IMG/VR virus record: IMGVR_UViG_3300029827_000042
Coordinates: 1 to 39,805 of that record
Origin: a virus
Strand: one strand, 5' to 3'
Length of the DNA stretch: 39,805 bases
In this document: in pieces, positions 21,380 through 30,762 of the stretch
How the letters are laid out: every line of letters starts with the position of its first letter
Numbering within the stretch: position 1 is the first letter of the stretch
Position numbers and translations under genes: made by a program
Notes under the pieces: generated by a model
What the model was told of the DNA's origin: nothing
The model's input: only the letters and a program-made list of their open reading frames with translations
Databases searched by the model: none

Positions 21380-23529
21380 CAATGCCAGATTTTTATAGCT
21401 CTTTCGACGAAGAACAAAATCCTGAAGCTCAGAATCAGCAAGAGATTCCTCAAGAGTCTGAAGCCTTGGATTTTTATTCTGCGTTTGATGAAAATCAACA
21501 AGAGCAACCAGAAAATCCTCCTGAAAAAACGACTACCGAAAAAGCCGCTAGATTAGCTTCCCAATTTGCTATGGGTACTGCGGAAGCGGCTCTATTACCA
21601 TACGAAATTGCTACAATACCATTGGCCAGTAAAGATGCTATGCACATGATTTATCGTGAACAACTCATGGATGAACTTGACAATCTTACTTCAATGAAAT
21701 TTTGGGGTGGGATAACTCCTGAGCAAGAGGAGCGTCTTGCTGAAGTTGAGGCTCAAATAAAAGACTTTGGTCGATCTGAACAATATGCGGAACCAATAGA
21801 CATGGGGATCCGATCACTTACTGAGCAAGCGACTGGAATAGATTTGAAGCCTGAAGGTTGGTTAGAAAAGGGGATGAATTTTCTTGGATTTATAAAGGAT
21901 CCAAAAAAGACTCTTACCAATATAAAAAACGCCGTGACTCCAAAAGATTTCATGAAAGCAATCATGCCTACTGCCAAGGAAGGCGTAAGATCCGTAGCAG
22001 TCGGAGGAGCTTTGCAAGCTGCTGAAAATGGTGAATATGGTCCTATTGGAACAATGGCTGCAATGATTACAGCGGACTTGATGGCAAATGCGGCAGTTGG
22101 TGGCGCTAAACTTAGTAAAAAGATTATTCAGGAACCTAAGCAGACAATTGCTGGATTGGTTGCAAAATTTACTGGGGCTGAAAAAAAGCAATTGCAAAAA
22201 GAGATTATCGAATCATTCCGACAAAGCGACATTCAGGCCGATCTTGGAACGATTACTGATAGCAGTCTCATCAAATGGACTCAAGCCAGAATCCAACAAT
22301 CCGGACTTATTGGTAAAGAGCTTGATGAGTTTAAAAGAAATCTTTTCGAAGAGATCAAAGAATCCTATAAGAAAGTTGCTGAGGGTGTCGGGGAAGCTCG
22401 TAAGATTACAAATTACGAAGTTGGATCTGTAGCCAAAGAGACTATCAATGAAATTAGAACAAATGATCTAAATGAAGTAAGAGAATTATATAAAGAAGCT
22501 AATTCAGAATTAAAGCCTGGTGAGATTATAGACTCATCAAATGTAAAAAAATCTGCAGATGCCATTATGAAAGATTTGACTCCAGGCTCTCTTAAATCTG
22601 AAGAGACTAAAAAAGTTCTAAATATAATTGAAACTCTTGAAAAAGATCTTATTGAATTTGCAGAATCAGGAAAACAATATTCAGATCCACAAGCTTTAAT
22701 AAATTCTAAGATTGCCTTAAACGATATAATTAATTACGAAGTGCAAGGCGGTCAAAAGAAGTTGCTTAAAGGTCTTGTGGGAGAAATTGACAGAGCTTTG
22801 ATTAATCACGGCAAAAGAAATGCTAAGTTTGGTGAAAAATATATCCAAGCAAATAAGAGATTTTCGCAACATGCGAAGACCTTTCGAAATAAAGAGATCA
22901 CAACTCTGCTCAAGGAGTCGGATCCTACAAAGCTTCTTAATCGAATGGATACGACAAATGGCATACTTAAATTAAAGTCGATATTAAGCAAAACTCCTGA
23001 AGGGAAAAAAGTTTTCAACGAATTAAAGAGGCTTAAATTGGATCAAATGTTTGAAAACAGCATGATCAATAATACTAGCCAACAGGCAAAGCTCGGAACT
23101 TTTTCTAAAGTCGGAGCAAAAACTAAAGATGCCGAGATATTAAGACAGCTTTTAGGTAGAAAGGCTTATAGGAAACTTACTAATATTCAGAAAAATGCCG
23201 GATTGTTAGATAAGTCGGCTCAAGAATTTTTCAATGCTTCAAAAACTGCTGCTGTAGCCACTGATGGAGCAATGGTTTTCAAATTATTTAATGATGTTAC
23301 TCATTTAGTTTCTGGTAACCCTTTTCCTCTCGTTAAAAGCGTTGGGTCTCTAATGGCTATGAAAAGAGTATCTAGACTTTTATCGGATCCGGAGTTCTTG
23401 ACGCTTGTCGAGGATGTTATCATAACTCAAAAAAGTGGTGATAAAAAGAAAACCTTCGATGCGATGATGGCATTACTTCCTTATGCTAAAGAAGTTTCTG
23501 AACAAGTAAAGTCAAAAGTCAACGATTGA
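21376..23529 (+). CDS. Large internal virion (ejection-type) protein
   Basis: A 717-residue protein. The N-terminus carries a duplicated motif (DFYSSFDEEQ and DFYSAFDENQ), an Ala-rich hydrophobic stretch near 60-80, another near 205-240 (MAAMITADLMANAAVGGAKL), then long charged helices. No lysozyme or transglycosylase motif is visible. By size, composition and position it is the major DNA-ejection protein. Translation is coupled by an ATGA overlap; a second ATG is two codons later. Confidence 0.6.
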   Translation: MTMPDFYSSFDEEQNPEAQNQQEIPQESEALDFYSAFDENQQEQPENPPEKTTTEKAARLASQFAMGTAEAALLPYEIATIPLASKDAMHMIYREQLMDELDNLTSMKFWGGITPEQEERLAEVEAQIKDFGRSEQYAEPIDMGIRSLTEQATGIDLKPEGWLEKGMNFLGFIKDPKKTLTNIKNAVTPKDFMKAIMPTAKEGVRSVAVGGALQAAENGEYGPIGTMAAMITADLMANAAVGGAKLSKKIIQEPKQTIAGLVAKFTGAEKKQLQKEIIESFRQSDIQADLGTITDSSLIKWTQARIQQSGLIGKELDEFKRNLFEEIKESYKKVAEGVGEARKITNYEVGSVAKETINEIRTNDLNEVRELYKEANSELKPGEIIDSSNVKKSADAIMKDLTPGSLKSEETKKVLNIIETLEKDLIEFAESGKQYSDPQALINSKIALNDIINYEVQGGQKKLLKGLVGEIDRALINHGKRNAKFGEKYIQANKRFSQHAKTFRNKEITTLLKESDPTKLLNRMDTTNGILKLKSILSKTPEGKKVFNELKRLKLDQMFENSMINNTSQQAKLGTFSKVGAKTKDAEILRQLLGRKAYRKLTNIQKNAGLLDKSAQEFFNASKTAAVATDGAMVFKLFNDVTHLVSGNPFPLVKSVGSLMAMKRVSRLLSDPEFLTLVEDVIITQKSGDKKKTFDAMMALLPYAKEVSEQVKSKVND

Positions 23530-23574
23530 TGGCACAATAAAAATACAAAAGAACATAAATAATACATCATACAT
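23512..23574 (-). CDS. Possible 20-residue hydrophobic micro-peptide
   Basis: On the - strand a strong ribosome site (CGAGGAG, 7-base spacing) precedes an ATG encoding MYDVLLMFFCIFIVPSIVDF and a stop. A single membrane-spanning peptide opposite the end of the ejection gene would be unusual. No promoter is evident, so this is speculative. Confidence 0.2.
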   Translation of the reverse strand: MYDVLFMFFCIFIVPSIVDF

Positions 23575-23685
23575 AATTTTCTCCTCGTTAAAGACTTATG
23601 ATTATATATGGACTTCTAAAACTTTTCAAGACATAAAAATTATTTTAGGTTAATGTAAAGTTAAAAATTAAACTTGGAGTAACAC

Positions 23686-24645
23686 ATGTCTTTCGCTAAA
23701 AATCCTACACAATATGAGGGTGTCAATGTATCAAACCCTCCTTCAACGATCAGAGTTGCAAGAGCACCTCTAACAACAGACTTAAACTTTCCCTTCAATA
23801 CGATATGGGTCGACACAGCTGCTGATGATGTCTATTTATATACCCAATCTGCTGCTGGATCTGCAACTTGGGTTATAATGGGAGCCTCTAGTGATCCTAT
23901 TGCTGATGTTCCTCATGGAGGCACAGGGCTTGCAACTATTACAGACCACGGCGTTATGGTTGGTTCTGGAGTTGGAGCAATTACGCCATTAGCTGTCGGA
24001 ACGTCTGGTCAGTTGCTTGTTGGTTCGTCTGGAGCGGATCCCGTGTTTGCTACACCTTCATCTGCTGACTCCTCAATCACATGGGCGCCTGGTGCTGGTA
24101 TTATCGGCGCTTCAGTCATTCAGGCAACTACTGCACAACTTGGTGGAGGACAGACTGCGACTGATGCTGAGGCTATTGCTAAAACTTCGATTGTAAACTT
24201 TGTCACACCATCAAATTTAGCTGCTTCAGGATTCTTGCAATATGCAGATGTAACTATTACTGCGGCAGAAATCAAAAATCTAGCAACAACGCCAATCGAA
24301 TTAGTCGCCGCTCCGGCTGCCGGTTCATCTCATATGTTCTTGGGGGCAATGTTAAAGCTCAATTATGGTTCAGAGGTATTTGCTGAGGCTGGAGATAATC
24401 TAGGAATCAAGTATACAGATGCTTCTGGAGTTCAGGTTTCAGATACTGTTGAAATGACTGGGTTTATCGATCAAAGCGCTGACACGATAACAAATGCAGT
24501 TCCGATAAAAGATGCGATTGTTGCAGCAGTTTCCGCAGAAGCTCAGGCATTAGTTCTCGATAACTTGAATGCAAACATCACTGGTAATGCTTCAAATGAC
24601 TCGACTGTAACAGTGAGAGTTTACTATGCAACTCAAGCACTTTAA
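23686..24645 (+). CDS. Tail fibre protein
   Basis: A 319-residue Ala/Thr/Gly-rich beta protein. N-terminal anchor MSFAKNPTQYEGVNVSNPPS, then FNTIWVDTAADDVYLYTQ, then the fibre-type motif PHGGTGLATITDHGVMVG and TPLAVGTSGQLLVGSSGADP, and a C-terminal beta domain. The 156-bp gap upstream holds AT-rich DNA and an imperfect palindrome but no clear terminator; a promoter there is possible. TTGGAG precedes the ATG. Probably a receptor-binding fibre. Confidence 0.75.
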   Translation: MSFAKNPTQYEGVNVSNPPSTIRVARAPLTTDLNFPFNTIWVDTAADDVYLYTQSAAGSATWVIMGASSDPIADVPHGGTGLATITDHGVMVGSGVGAITPLAVGTSGQLLVGSSGADPVFATPSSADSSITWAPGAGIIGASVIQATTAQLGGGQTATDAEAIAKTSIVNFVTPSNLAASGFLQYADVTITAAEIKNLATTPIELVAAPAAGSSHMFLGAMLKLNYGSEVFAEAGDNLGIKYTDASGVQVSDTVEMTGFIDQSADTITNAVPIKDAIVAAVSAEAQALVLDNLNANITGNASNDSTVTVRVYYATQAL

Positions 24646-24655
24646 GGAGTAATTG

Positions 24656-24922
24656 ATGGCTAAAACGCAACAACTGAAAGATTATAGTATCGCCGAACTC
24701 ACAGCAGATGTCGGTACTTATCTAGAAAAAAGAATGTCGTACTCTGGGGATAACCTGGAGTATGTCGGATATAACCGTGAACCTAATGCGGCTACTACGG
24801 ATACAACTTGGTTCATAATTAAGATGACTTATTCCGGATCAAATGTTACTCGATATCAACTTCCGGATAATGGCGTTGAATTTAAGTATGCTTGGGATTC
24901 AAGAGCAACTTATTTTACTTAA
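24656..24922 (+). CDS. Small tail-fibre-region protein
   Basis: An 88-residue protein, MAKTQQLKDYSIAELTADVG, with a beta-rich second half (TTWFIIKMTYSGSNVTRYQL). AAGGAG precedes an ATG at 24656 (a TTG is one codon upstream). It may be a fibre accessory or assembly protein. No family recognised. Confidence 0.6.
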   Translation: MAKTQQLKDYSIAELTADVGTYLEKRMSYSGDNLEYVGYNREPNAATTDTTWFIIKMTYSGSNVTRYQLPDNGVEFKYAWDSRATYFT

Positions 24923-24954
24923 TCTTTAATAATTAAGTCACAGAGGTTTATAGT

Positions 24955-25851
24955 ATGCCATATGTCTACAATCCATTTATCTCAAACTTAGATGATGCTG
25001 GTAATATAAGTGGTGCGGATGTAGTCGGTCCAGGAACTTCTACAGATGAAGCTGTTGCCTTATGGAACGGCACTGACGGAAAGCTTCTCAAAGACAGTCT
25101 TGTTCTCATTGACGGATCGGGTAATGTTACAGCCAATAGCATTATTCTTACCACTAACTTGGCTGTCGCTGATGGTGGTACGGCTGCTTCTACGACTACT
25201 GGAGCGCGCACTAACCTCGGTGTGGCTATTGGATCGGATGTGCAGGCATATTCAATCCAGTTGGACTCGGCTGCTAGCGTTGGAGATGGAATAATTGCTC
25301 ATATAGCTGCAAATACTTTCACGCCAAGAACAATCACAGGTACGGCTAACGAAATCGATGTCTCTAATGGCGATGGTGTCGCTGGAAATCCTACGGTTGG
25401 ACTTGTTGCCTCTCCACATATTACGTCTGTTACATTTGATTCCGGATCAAACTTCTTGGCAAATTATGAAGAAGGGACGTTCACTCCCGTAGTCATTGGA
25501 ACTTCTACGCCTGGAACTGCAACTTATTCCATACAGATTGGGAATTACACACGAATTGGAAATCGAGTGTTTTTTACCATAAATCTCACATGGTCAGCAG
25601 GTTCAGGTTCTGGGAATCTAAAAATTGATGGATTGCCATATACAGTAAATGCTTCTAATGGTACTAGCCCCTGTTCCGTAAGTTTTGGAAGTGACTTGAC
25701 AATAGCTGCAAGTACGAGTCAGGTTTTTGGATATATAATAGCAAATTCAACAACAATAGGATTTGGAGAAGTTATTTACAATTCTTCAGCTCCGGCGGTG
25801 GCGTACGATGCAGCAAGTTTGATTAATATTTCAGGACATTATTATATCTAA
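24955..25851 (+). CDS. Tail fibre protein
   Basis: A 298-residue protein. N-terminal anchor MPYVYNPFISNLDDAGNISG resembles the next gene. The middle contains VADGGTAASTTTGARTNLGV, a common fibre repeat. The C-terminal domain NYEEGTFTPVVIG followed by IQIGNYTRIGNRVFFTINL is a widespread phage fibre-tip module. Likely receptor binding. Confidence 0.75.
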   Translation: MPYVYNPFISNLDDAGNISGADVVGPGTSTDEAVALWNGTDGKLLKDSLVLIDGSGNVTANSIILTTNLAVADGGTAASTTTGARTNLGVAIGSDVQAYSIQLDSAASVGDGIIAHIAANTFTPRTITGTANEIDVSNGDGVAGNPTVGLVASPHITSVTFDSGSNFLANYEEGTFTPVVIGTSTPGTATYSIQIGNYTRIGNRVFFTINLTWSAGSGSGNLKIDGLPYTVNASNGTSPCSVSFGSDLTIAASTSQVFGYIIANSTTIGFGEVIYNSSAPAVAYDAASLINISGHYYI

Positions 25852-25880
25852 TTAATCTACTCATAATATAGGAGATATTA

Positions 25881-26708
25881 ATGCCTTTTAAATACAATCC
25901 GTTCTCAAACAAGCTCGACGAAGTCAACTTGGCTGGTAGTGCATCTCCATTGACTACCAAGGGCGATTTATATACTTATACTACAACTGACGCAAGATTA
26001 GCAGTAGGAACTTTTTCAAATGATCTTATAGTGGACAATTCCGGTGACATTGCTTGGAAAAGCAGGAGAAATTGGGTCAGTTATTATGATGATTTTCTTC
26101 ATTATTCAACCGGCGATTGGACAAAGAATAAGTCTGGAACAGCCGCAGATTCAGTTTTTTCAGTAACACCCTCAGATGGAAATCATCCCGGTCAATGGAA
26201 AGGATATACAGGAAGTACCACAACAGGACATGCGAGATTACAACTTTTTGAAACTTCTATGATAGTAGGAGCAGCCGGAACAGTCCGTTTTGAAACATGT
26301 GTTCAAATGCCAATATTGTCAGATGGCACAGAAACGTACACAGCACGGATAGGATTAACAAATAATACGTCCGGAGATGATGGTACAGAAGCAGTTTTTT
26401 TCAGATATACTCATGGAACTTATTCAGGCAATTGGGATTTAGTCAGCATATCAGCTAGTGCAGAAACATCTTCTAATTCAAATGTAGCAGTTTCTACAAG
26501 TTGGACTAATCTTGCTTTTGAGATAAATTCAGCAGGAACATTGGTAACCTATTATGTGAATGGTATATCTGTTGGAACAAATGCAACCAATATACCTACA
26601 AATGCAGTCGGTGTAGGATTAGCAATTAAGAAAAGTGCAGGCAGCACATCAAGAGATTTATACTGTGATTATGTAGACCTAAATATTCAACTTGCAAATA
26701 CGAGGTAA
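25881..26708 (+). CDS. Tail fibre protein with jelly-roll-like domain
   Basis: A 275-residue protein starting MPFKYNPFSNKLDEVNLAG, followed by the TTKGDLYTYTT fibre motif and a C-terminal domain of about 190 residues rich in alternating beta strands (FETCVQMPILSDGTETYTAR; VTYYVNGISVGTN), reminiscent of concanavalin/LamG-like lectin folds. The lectin comparison is by eye. Possibly sugar binding. AGGAGA lies upstream. Confidence 0.7.
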   Translation: MPFKYNPFSNKLDEVNLAGSASPLTTKGDLYTYTTTDARLAVGTFSNDLIVDNSGDIAWKSRRNWVSYYDDFLHYSTGDWTKNKSGTAADSVFSVTPSDGNHPGQWKGYTGSTTTGHARLQLFETSMIVGAAGTVRFETCVQMPILSDGTETYTARIGLTNNTSGDDGTEAVFFRYTHGTYSGNWDLVSISASAETSSNSNVAVSTSWTNLAFEINSAGTLVTYYVNGISVGTNATNIPTNAVGVGLAIKKSAGSTSRDLYCDYVDLNIQLANTR

Positions 26709-26709
26709 T

Positions 26710-26928
26710 ATGGCAAAGCTACACAAGATGGTCAACGGACAGAAGATTGACTTAACAGAAGAGGAAGAGATCGCTATAAGAGCAGAGTGGGAACAGAACC
26801 GCATTGAGCTTAATGAAAAGCGGATGGCTAAAAAAGCTTTGGATGAAGACAGACTCCGATTAAAGGGAGAGGTCTGCAAGAAGCTTGGGATTACTATAGA
26901 AGAACTTGAACTTATCACGGGAAATTAA
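26710..26928 (+). CDS. Tail assembly chaperone-like small protein
   Basis: A 72-residue charged helical protein, MAKLHKMVNGQKIDLTEEEE then IAIRAEWEQNRIELNEKR. The LTxEEExxIRAEW pattern is common in small proteins encoded beside tail-fibre genes and thought to aid fibre assembly. GAGGTAAT precedes the ATG. It sits within the fibre block. Confidence 0.65.
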   Translation: MAKLHKMVNGQKIDLTEEEEIAIRAEWEQNRIELNEKRMAKKALDEDRLRLKGEVCKKLGITIEELELITGN

Positions 26929-28230
26929 ATGAGCTACTCAGGAATTAGTCCAAAGAATCCCTCTAACTATACAGGTCAGAAGAACGGTATAGTTCCTGCG
27001 GTCTCAAGAAATCGTCGTCCAACTACTGCAGACTATAAGCAGCCTGAAACGGGCCGCAATTATCCGATCACTTGTATATGGCAAGTGAGCAAGAATCCGA
27101 CTACGGGATCCGAGGGTGAACTGTGGGCACTATCAAAAATTGTGGCTAACGTCGCGACTTGGACGAACATTACAGCTGGGGGAACTTCGGGGATTGTTAC
27201 TGTAACTGGTGATAATGCTGTTGCTGTTTCTGGTGATGGAGCCGGAAATTTAAATCTAAATGGAACTACTGTTCTAACTGGTGTGAACAATACCCCCATT
27301 TATATTCTTGGAACCGATTCACCATCTTACAAGCAAGAGGTGCAAGTTCAGATTGCCAATGTTGTTACTGCTACGCCGGCTAATGCTAACGACGCTGGTG
27401 TAGCTTCATTCAATACTGCACAGTTTACGATCGATGGCACTTCTGGGATGGTAGGACTTAAAGGTGGAATAACGCCTCCTATGCTAATGATAAGCCTTGA
27501 TGACATGAATAATGCTACGCCAGATGGTTTTGGAGTCATCACTCTCGGAGGAACTGCTGTAACTAATGGGAGTAATGCGACCCCTCTTTTCTCTGTAAGA
27601 ACACCAAATTCCAACGATATAGATTTTCAATTACAGATCGCAAAAGAAGTGGATCCTACTATCGGTGTAATCGCAAATGCTGGAATTGCATCCTTCAATA
27701 CAAATCAATTCGATGTGGATACTGGAACGGGCATGGTCTCGATGAAGGGATCGACGACTGACAATGCTGTACTTGCAATTACTGCTGATGGTCCTACAAG
27801 TGGTGGCCCTGATGCTAGTGGTGTGCTGAACTTCACAGGTGCTGGTGGCGCTACCACTTCAATCACTGGGAATGTTGTTACTATTACAGCGGGATCTACT
27901 GGAGGAGGTCTAACTTGGAGGGAAGAGATTGGAACGTCGGCAAATTTTTCAACCAATGAAGGGATTTTCGGAAATAATGCTGGAACAATTACACTGACAT
28001 TGCCTTCTGGTCCTTCTATTAGTGATACATTCGCAGCTTATCAAGAAGGAGCTGGAAAAGTTCGAATCCAGACTCAAGGAGCTGATATCATTAAATTTGG
28101 TAACCAATCATGCGCTGCTGGTGGCTATATTGAATCTCTCAATGAGGGTGACTGTGTATGGATCGTAGCAATTGATGCTACTCGGTTCAGGGTCATTAAC
28201 GCTGTTGGGAGTTGGACAATATCAGTATGA
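26929..28230 (+). CDS. Large tail fibre/spike protein
   Basis: A 433-residue protein. N-terminal anchor MSYSGISPKNPSNYTGQKNG, then ITCIWQVSKNPTTGSEGELW (the beta module also seen at 19623 and 23686), then repeated VASFNTAQFTIDGTSGMVGL and IASFNTNQFDVDTGTGMVSM segments, typical of elongated beta-structured spikes, and a C-terminal beta domain. Directly follows the chaperone-like gene without a gap. Confidence 0.75.
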   Translation: MSYSGISPKNPSNYTGQKNGIVPAVSRNRRPTTADYKQPETGRNYPITCIWQVSKNPTTGSEGELWALSKIVANVATWTNITAGGTSGIVTVTGDNAVAVSGDGAGNLNLNGTTVLTGVNNTPIYILGTDSPSYKQEVQVQIANVVTATPANANDAGVASFNTAQFTIDGTSGMVGLKGGITPPMLMISLDDMNNATPDGFGVITLGGTAVTNGSNATPLFSVRTPNSNDIDFQLQIAKEVDPTIGVIANAGIASFNTNQFDVDTGTGMVSMKGSTTDNAVLAITADGPTSGGPDASGVLNFTGAGGATTSITGNVVTITAGSTGGGLTWREEIGTSANFSTNEGIFGNNAGTITLTLPSGPSISDTFAAYQEGAGKVRIQTQGADIIKFGNQSCAAGGYIESLNEGDCVWIVAIDATRFRVINAVGSWTISV

Positions 28231-28961
28231 CAAATAATCCCTTAAATATCACAGACGACGGACTCCAAGATTTCGAATCGACTACAGGGGATTTTACAGC
28301 TATTGATCTTACTACAAAAGGAGATCTCCTTGCATATACTGGTACTGCTTATCAGCGACTTCCTATCTCGACTGATGGCTACGTTCTTAAGGCGGATTCA
28401 GATGTGGATGTTGGACTGAGATGGTCTTGCACTGGATTCGAATTTATTGAGACCCAAGAAGCTTCTTCTTCTTCGACAATTGAGTTCAACAATTTTGCGG
28501 ATGCTGAATGCTATAGTGTCTATAAGCTCGTTTGGAAAAATGTCCGGAGAAATGCCGGGGAGCTTTCTTTTAGATTGCGATTTAGTATTGATAACGGAGT
28601 CACTTGGCTTACTACGAATTACAAACATATGCATGAGAGTATTCGAGATGTTGATGGTGTGCATTCATTTCCATATAGTGCATCGGCCTCTTACATTGAG
28701 ATAAATTCCCACACTGGTGATACCTCCAATCTTAGCTTTAATGGCGAGGCTTATTTCTTCACAAGTGCTACGCCATCCACAACTTTGAAACAGGGAATTA
28801 CATTCACTTCTACGAATTTTGGACCTACAAATTCTCAGTTTGTCAATTCAAGAGGATACGGGTTAAATACAACAAATTCTACTGTGGATGGCTTTCAATT
28901 CTTAATGGATAGCGGAACAATTACTTCTGGAACGTTTTCACTATATGGGGTGCTGGTATGA
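28227..28961 (+). CDS. Tail fibre tip paralogue 1 of 3
   Basis: A 244-residue protein MTNNPLNITDDGLQDFESTT, with the LTTKGDLLAYTGTAYQRLPI fibre module, then a C-terminal beta domain ending GTITSGTFSLYGVLV. It is the first of three tandem paralogues that share the N-terminal anchor, the TTKGDL module and the final G-x-F-x-L/M-Y-G signature. The start overlaps the previous stop codon (ATGA). Confidence 0.75.
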   Translation: MTNNPLNITDDGLQDFESTTGDFTAIDLTTKGDLLAYTGTAYQRLPISTDGYVLKADSDVDVGLRWSCTGFEFIETQEASSSSTIEFNNFADAECYSVYKLVWKNVRRNAGELSFRLRFSIDNGVTWLTTNYKHMHESIRDVDGVHSFPYSASASYIEINSHTGDTSNLSFNGEAYFFTSATPSTTLKQGITFTSTNFGPTNSQFVNSRGYGLNTTNSTVDGFQFLMDSGTITSGTFSLYGVLV

Positions 28962-29701
28962 CTACGAATCCCCTTAACATTAATGATTCTGGACTTCCAA
29001 TTTTCAATGCTACTACGGGAGCTTTTTCTGCTGTGGCTGCAACGACCAAGGGGGATTTGATTGTACATAATGGAACGAACTATACTCGCCTCGGTGTGGG
29101 AGCGAATAACAAAATTCTTCTGGCTAATAGCGGTGAGTCTACTGGTTTGCTTTGGGGTGATTTGTCATTTACTGGTAATTGGGTTCTTGTGGATAGCGCT
29201 GTTGCTTCTTCGTCATCCTCGATAGAGTTTACTAATCTTGATCCTGCTCTTTATGCTACGTATTTTATTAGCTTAGTGGATATTCACTCTGCTACTGACA
29301 ATGTAAGTCTCCAATGTCTTATGAGTGTGAATAATGGTAGTTCATTCTTAAGCTCCGCATATAAATATGTTTATAGAATTATGGATACTGGTTCGGGTGC
29401 TGACGATGAAAACCATAGCTCTTCGGCTTCGTATATTGAAGTTGCGGATCGGATTGGAAATGCTGCGGGTGAGGGGATTGCTGGATGGTTCTGGTATTTG
29501 CCTTCTGCTACTCCTGCGACTCAGTTATACCAATCAATTGAATGGCAACTCTATGGTCAAGATACGGGAACGGATCTTAACGGTTATTGGGGTGGCGGGC
29601 TAAACTCTACTACTTCTGATGTGGATGCACTACAGTTCAAATTCTCATCTGGAAATATTGAATCAGGTAATTTTTATCTTTATGGTCTAGAGGTCTCATG
29701 A
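28958..29701 (+). CDS. Tail fibre tip paralogue 2 of 3
   Basis: A 247-residue protein MTTNPLNINDSGLPIFNATT, with TTKGDLIVHNGTNYTRLGVG and a C-terminal tip domain ending NIESGNFYLYGLEVS. DNA at 29454-29484 is identical over 31 bases to the third paralogue, far above the overall similarity, suggesting gene conversion. Coupled to its neighbours by ATGA overlaps. Confidence 0.75.
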   Translation: MTTNPLNINDSGLPIFNATTGAFSAVAATTKGDLIVHNGTNYTRLGVGANNKILLANSGESTGLLWGDLSFTGNWVLVDSAVASSSSSIEFTNLDPALYATYFISLVDIHSATDNVSLQCLMSVNNGSSFLSSAYKYVYRIMDTGSGADDENHSSSASYIEVADRIGNAAGEGIAGWFWYLPSATPATQLYQSIEWQLYGQDTGTDLNGYWGGGLNSTTSDVDALQFKFSSGNIESGNFYLYGLEVS

Positions 29702-30450
29702 GTACTACGAATCCGGCTAATATTAACGATGATGGATTACAGGTTTTTGTGGCTTCTACAGGATCTTTCTCTGGAGTAGAGCTAACCACGAAGGGAGACA
29801 TTCTTTCGCGTTCAGCAAGCGCCTATGTACGTCAGGCGGTCACTGTAACTGACTCGGATGCTCTTGTCTGCGACTCTGCGGAAACTTCTGGGTTGAATTA
29901 TGCTACTGTTACGGCTGGAAGCTCTGTGACTTTTCTGGGAACTCAGTCGGCTTCGTCTTCGGCTACTATTGATTTTACCACTGAATTTAACGATGCGACT
30001 TATCTTTATTATCTTATTACTTATACCAATGTTCGACCTGCAACGGACGGCGTAGAGTTTCGTGTACGCATGAGTGTTGATGGAGGATCTTCTTATGAGA
30101 GTAGTGGTTATAGATGGGTTAGATTGCGGTTGTCTTCAAGTTCTGGAAGCGATTCTATTGCTCAAAACGATTCCGACTCGAAAATAAAAGTGGTTGTAGA
30201 TGTTGGAAATGCTGCGGGTGAGGGGATTGCTGGGAAACTACTTTACATTCCTTCAGCTTCACCGGCTAGCAATAACCCTGGAGTCCTCATGCATGACAAC
30301 AATCTAATTAAATCTACTGGTACATTCTACCGAACATTTGGAGGAGGTATGTTGGATACCAATAGTGTTGTCAACGGTATTAGATTCTACATGGACTCCG
30401 GCAATATAGCTGTTGGAGACTTCTATATGTATGGAGTTAGTAAATCCTAA
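29698..30450 (+). CDS. Tail fibre tip paralogue 3 of 3
   Basis: A 250-residue protein MSTTNPANINDDGLQVFVAS, with ELTTKGDILSRSASAYVRQA and an end NIAVGDFYMYGVSKS. Last gene of the virion operon. The 77 bases that follow before the convergent gene contain no clear terminator. The tandem set probably gives alternative or complementary receptor-binding tips. Confidence 0.75.
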   Translation: MSTTNPANINDDGLQVFVASTGSFSGVELTTKGDILSRSASAYVRQAVTVTDSDALVCDSAETSGLNYATVTAGSSVTFLGTQSASSSATIDFTTEFNDATYLYYLITYTNVRPATDGVEFRVRMSVDGGSSYESSGYRWVRLRLSSSSGSDSIAQNDSDSKIKVVVDVGNAAGEGIAGKLLYIPSASPASNNPGVLMHDNNLIKSTGTFYRTFGGGMLDTNSVVNGIRFYMDSGNIAVGDFYMYGVSKS

Positions 30451-30527
30451 CATCTACAAACCGTATTACTTTTTATTAATTCCAATATTCTAAAAGTATG
30501 GCTTACTTCTTGCAGCCACGCTAAAAA

Positions 30528-30665
30528 TTAATACTCTGTACAACCGCTTTCATCAACAGTATAAGTGTCTTGTGATGTTACAGTGACACAAGCTTCAGAA
30601 GTAGCGCTGATTGCGCAAAACATTAACGTCATTCCGCCAATCATGGTTAATATTTTGTTTTTCAT
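30528..30665 (-). CDS. Small exported peptide with signal sequence
   Basis: A 45-residue protein with a clear signal peptide (MKNKILTMIGGMTLMFCAIS) and a likely cleavage after ATSEA, leaving a peptide of about 20 residues with Cys at both ends (one near the N-terminus, one in ESGCTEY). A disulfide is possible. GAGGAG precedes the ATG. Last gene of the - strand envelope cassette. Function unknown. Confidence 0.55.
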   Translation of the reverse strand: MKNKILTMIGGMTLMFCAISATSEACVTVTSQDTYTVDESGCTEY

Positions 30666-30750
30666 GTTCTATTCTCCTCATTTCTTTTTCATCTTCCTTG
30701 AAATTTGAATAGCTGCTTCCTTGTAACCATTTTAAAAACTTTCTGATCAT
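30595..30750 (-). CDS. Possible small charged protein overlapping the exported peptide
   Basis: A 51-residue ORF starting MIRKFLKWLQGSSYSNFKED, with an AGGGG site upstream, overlaps the exported peptide by 71 bases in another frame. The N-terminus is amphipathic and the rest strongly charged. The region upstream of 30665 (85 bases) is otherwise empty. Coding status is uncertain. Confidence 0.3.
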   Translation of the reverse strand: MIRKFLKWLQGSSYSNFKEDEKEMRRIEHEKQNINHDWRNDVNVLRNQRYF

Positions 30751-30762
30751 TTGATACCCCTG

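Noticed and set aside
21376-23529. Lysozyme or transglycosylase domain in the large ejection protein
   Set aside because: No catalytic Glu context or other muramidase motif is visible in the sequence.
28227-30450. Diversity-generating retroelement acting on the fibre tips
   Set aside because: No reverse transcriptase gene and no template repeat with adenine-specific changes are present in the window.
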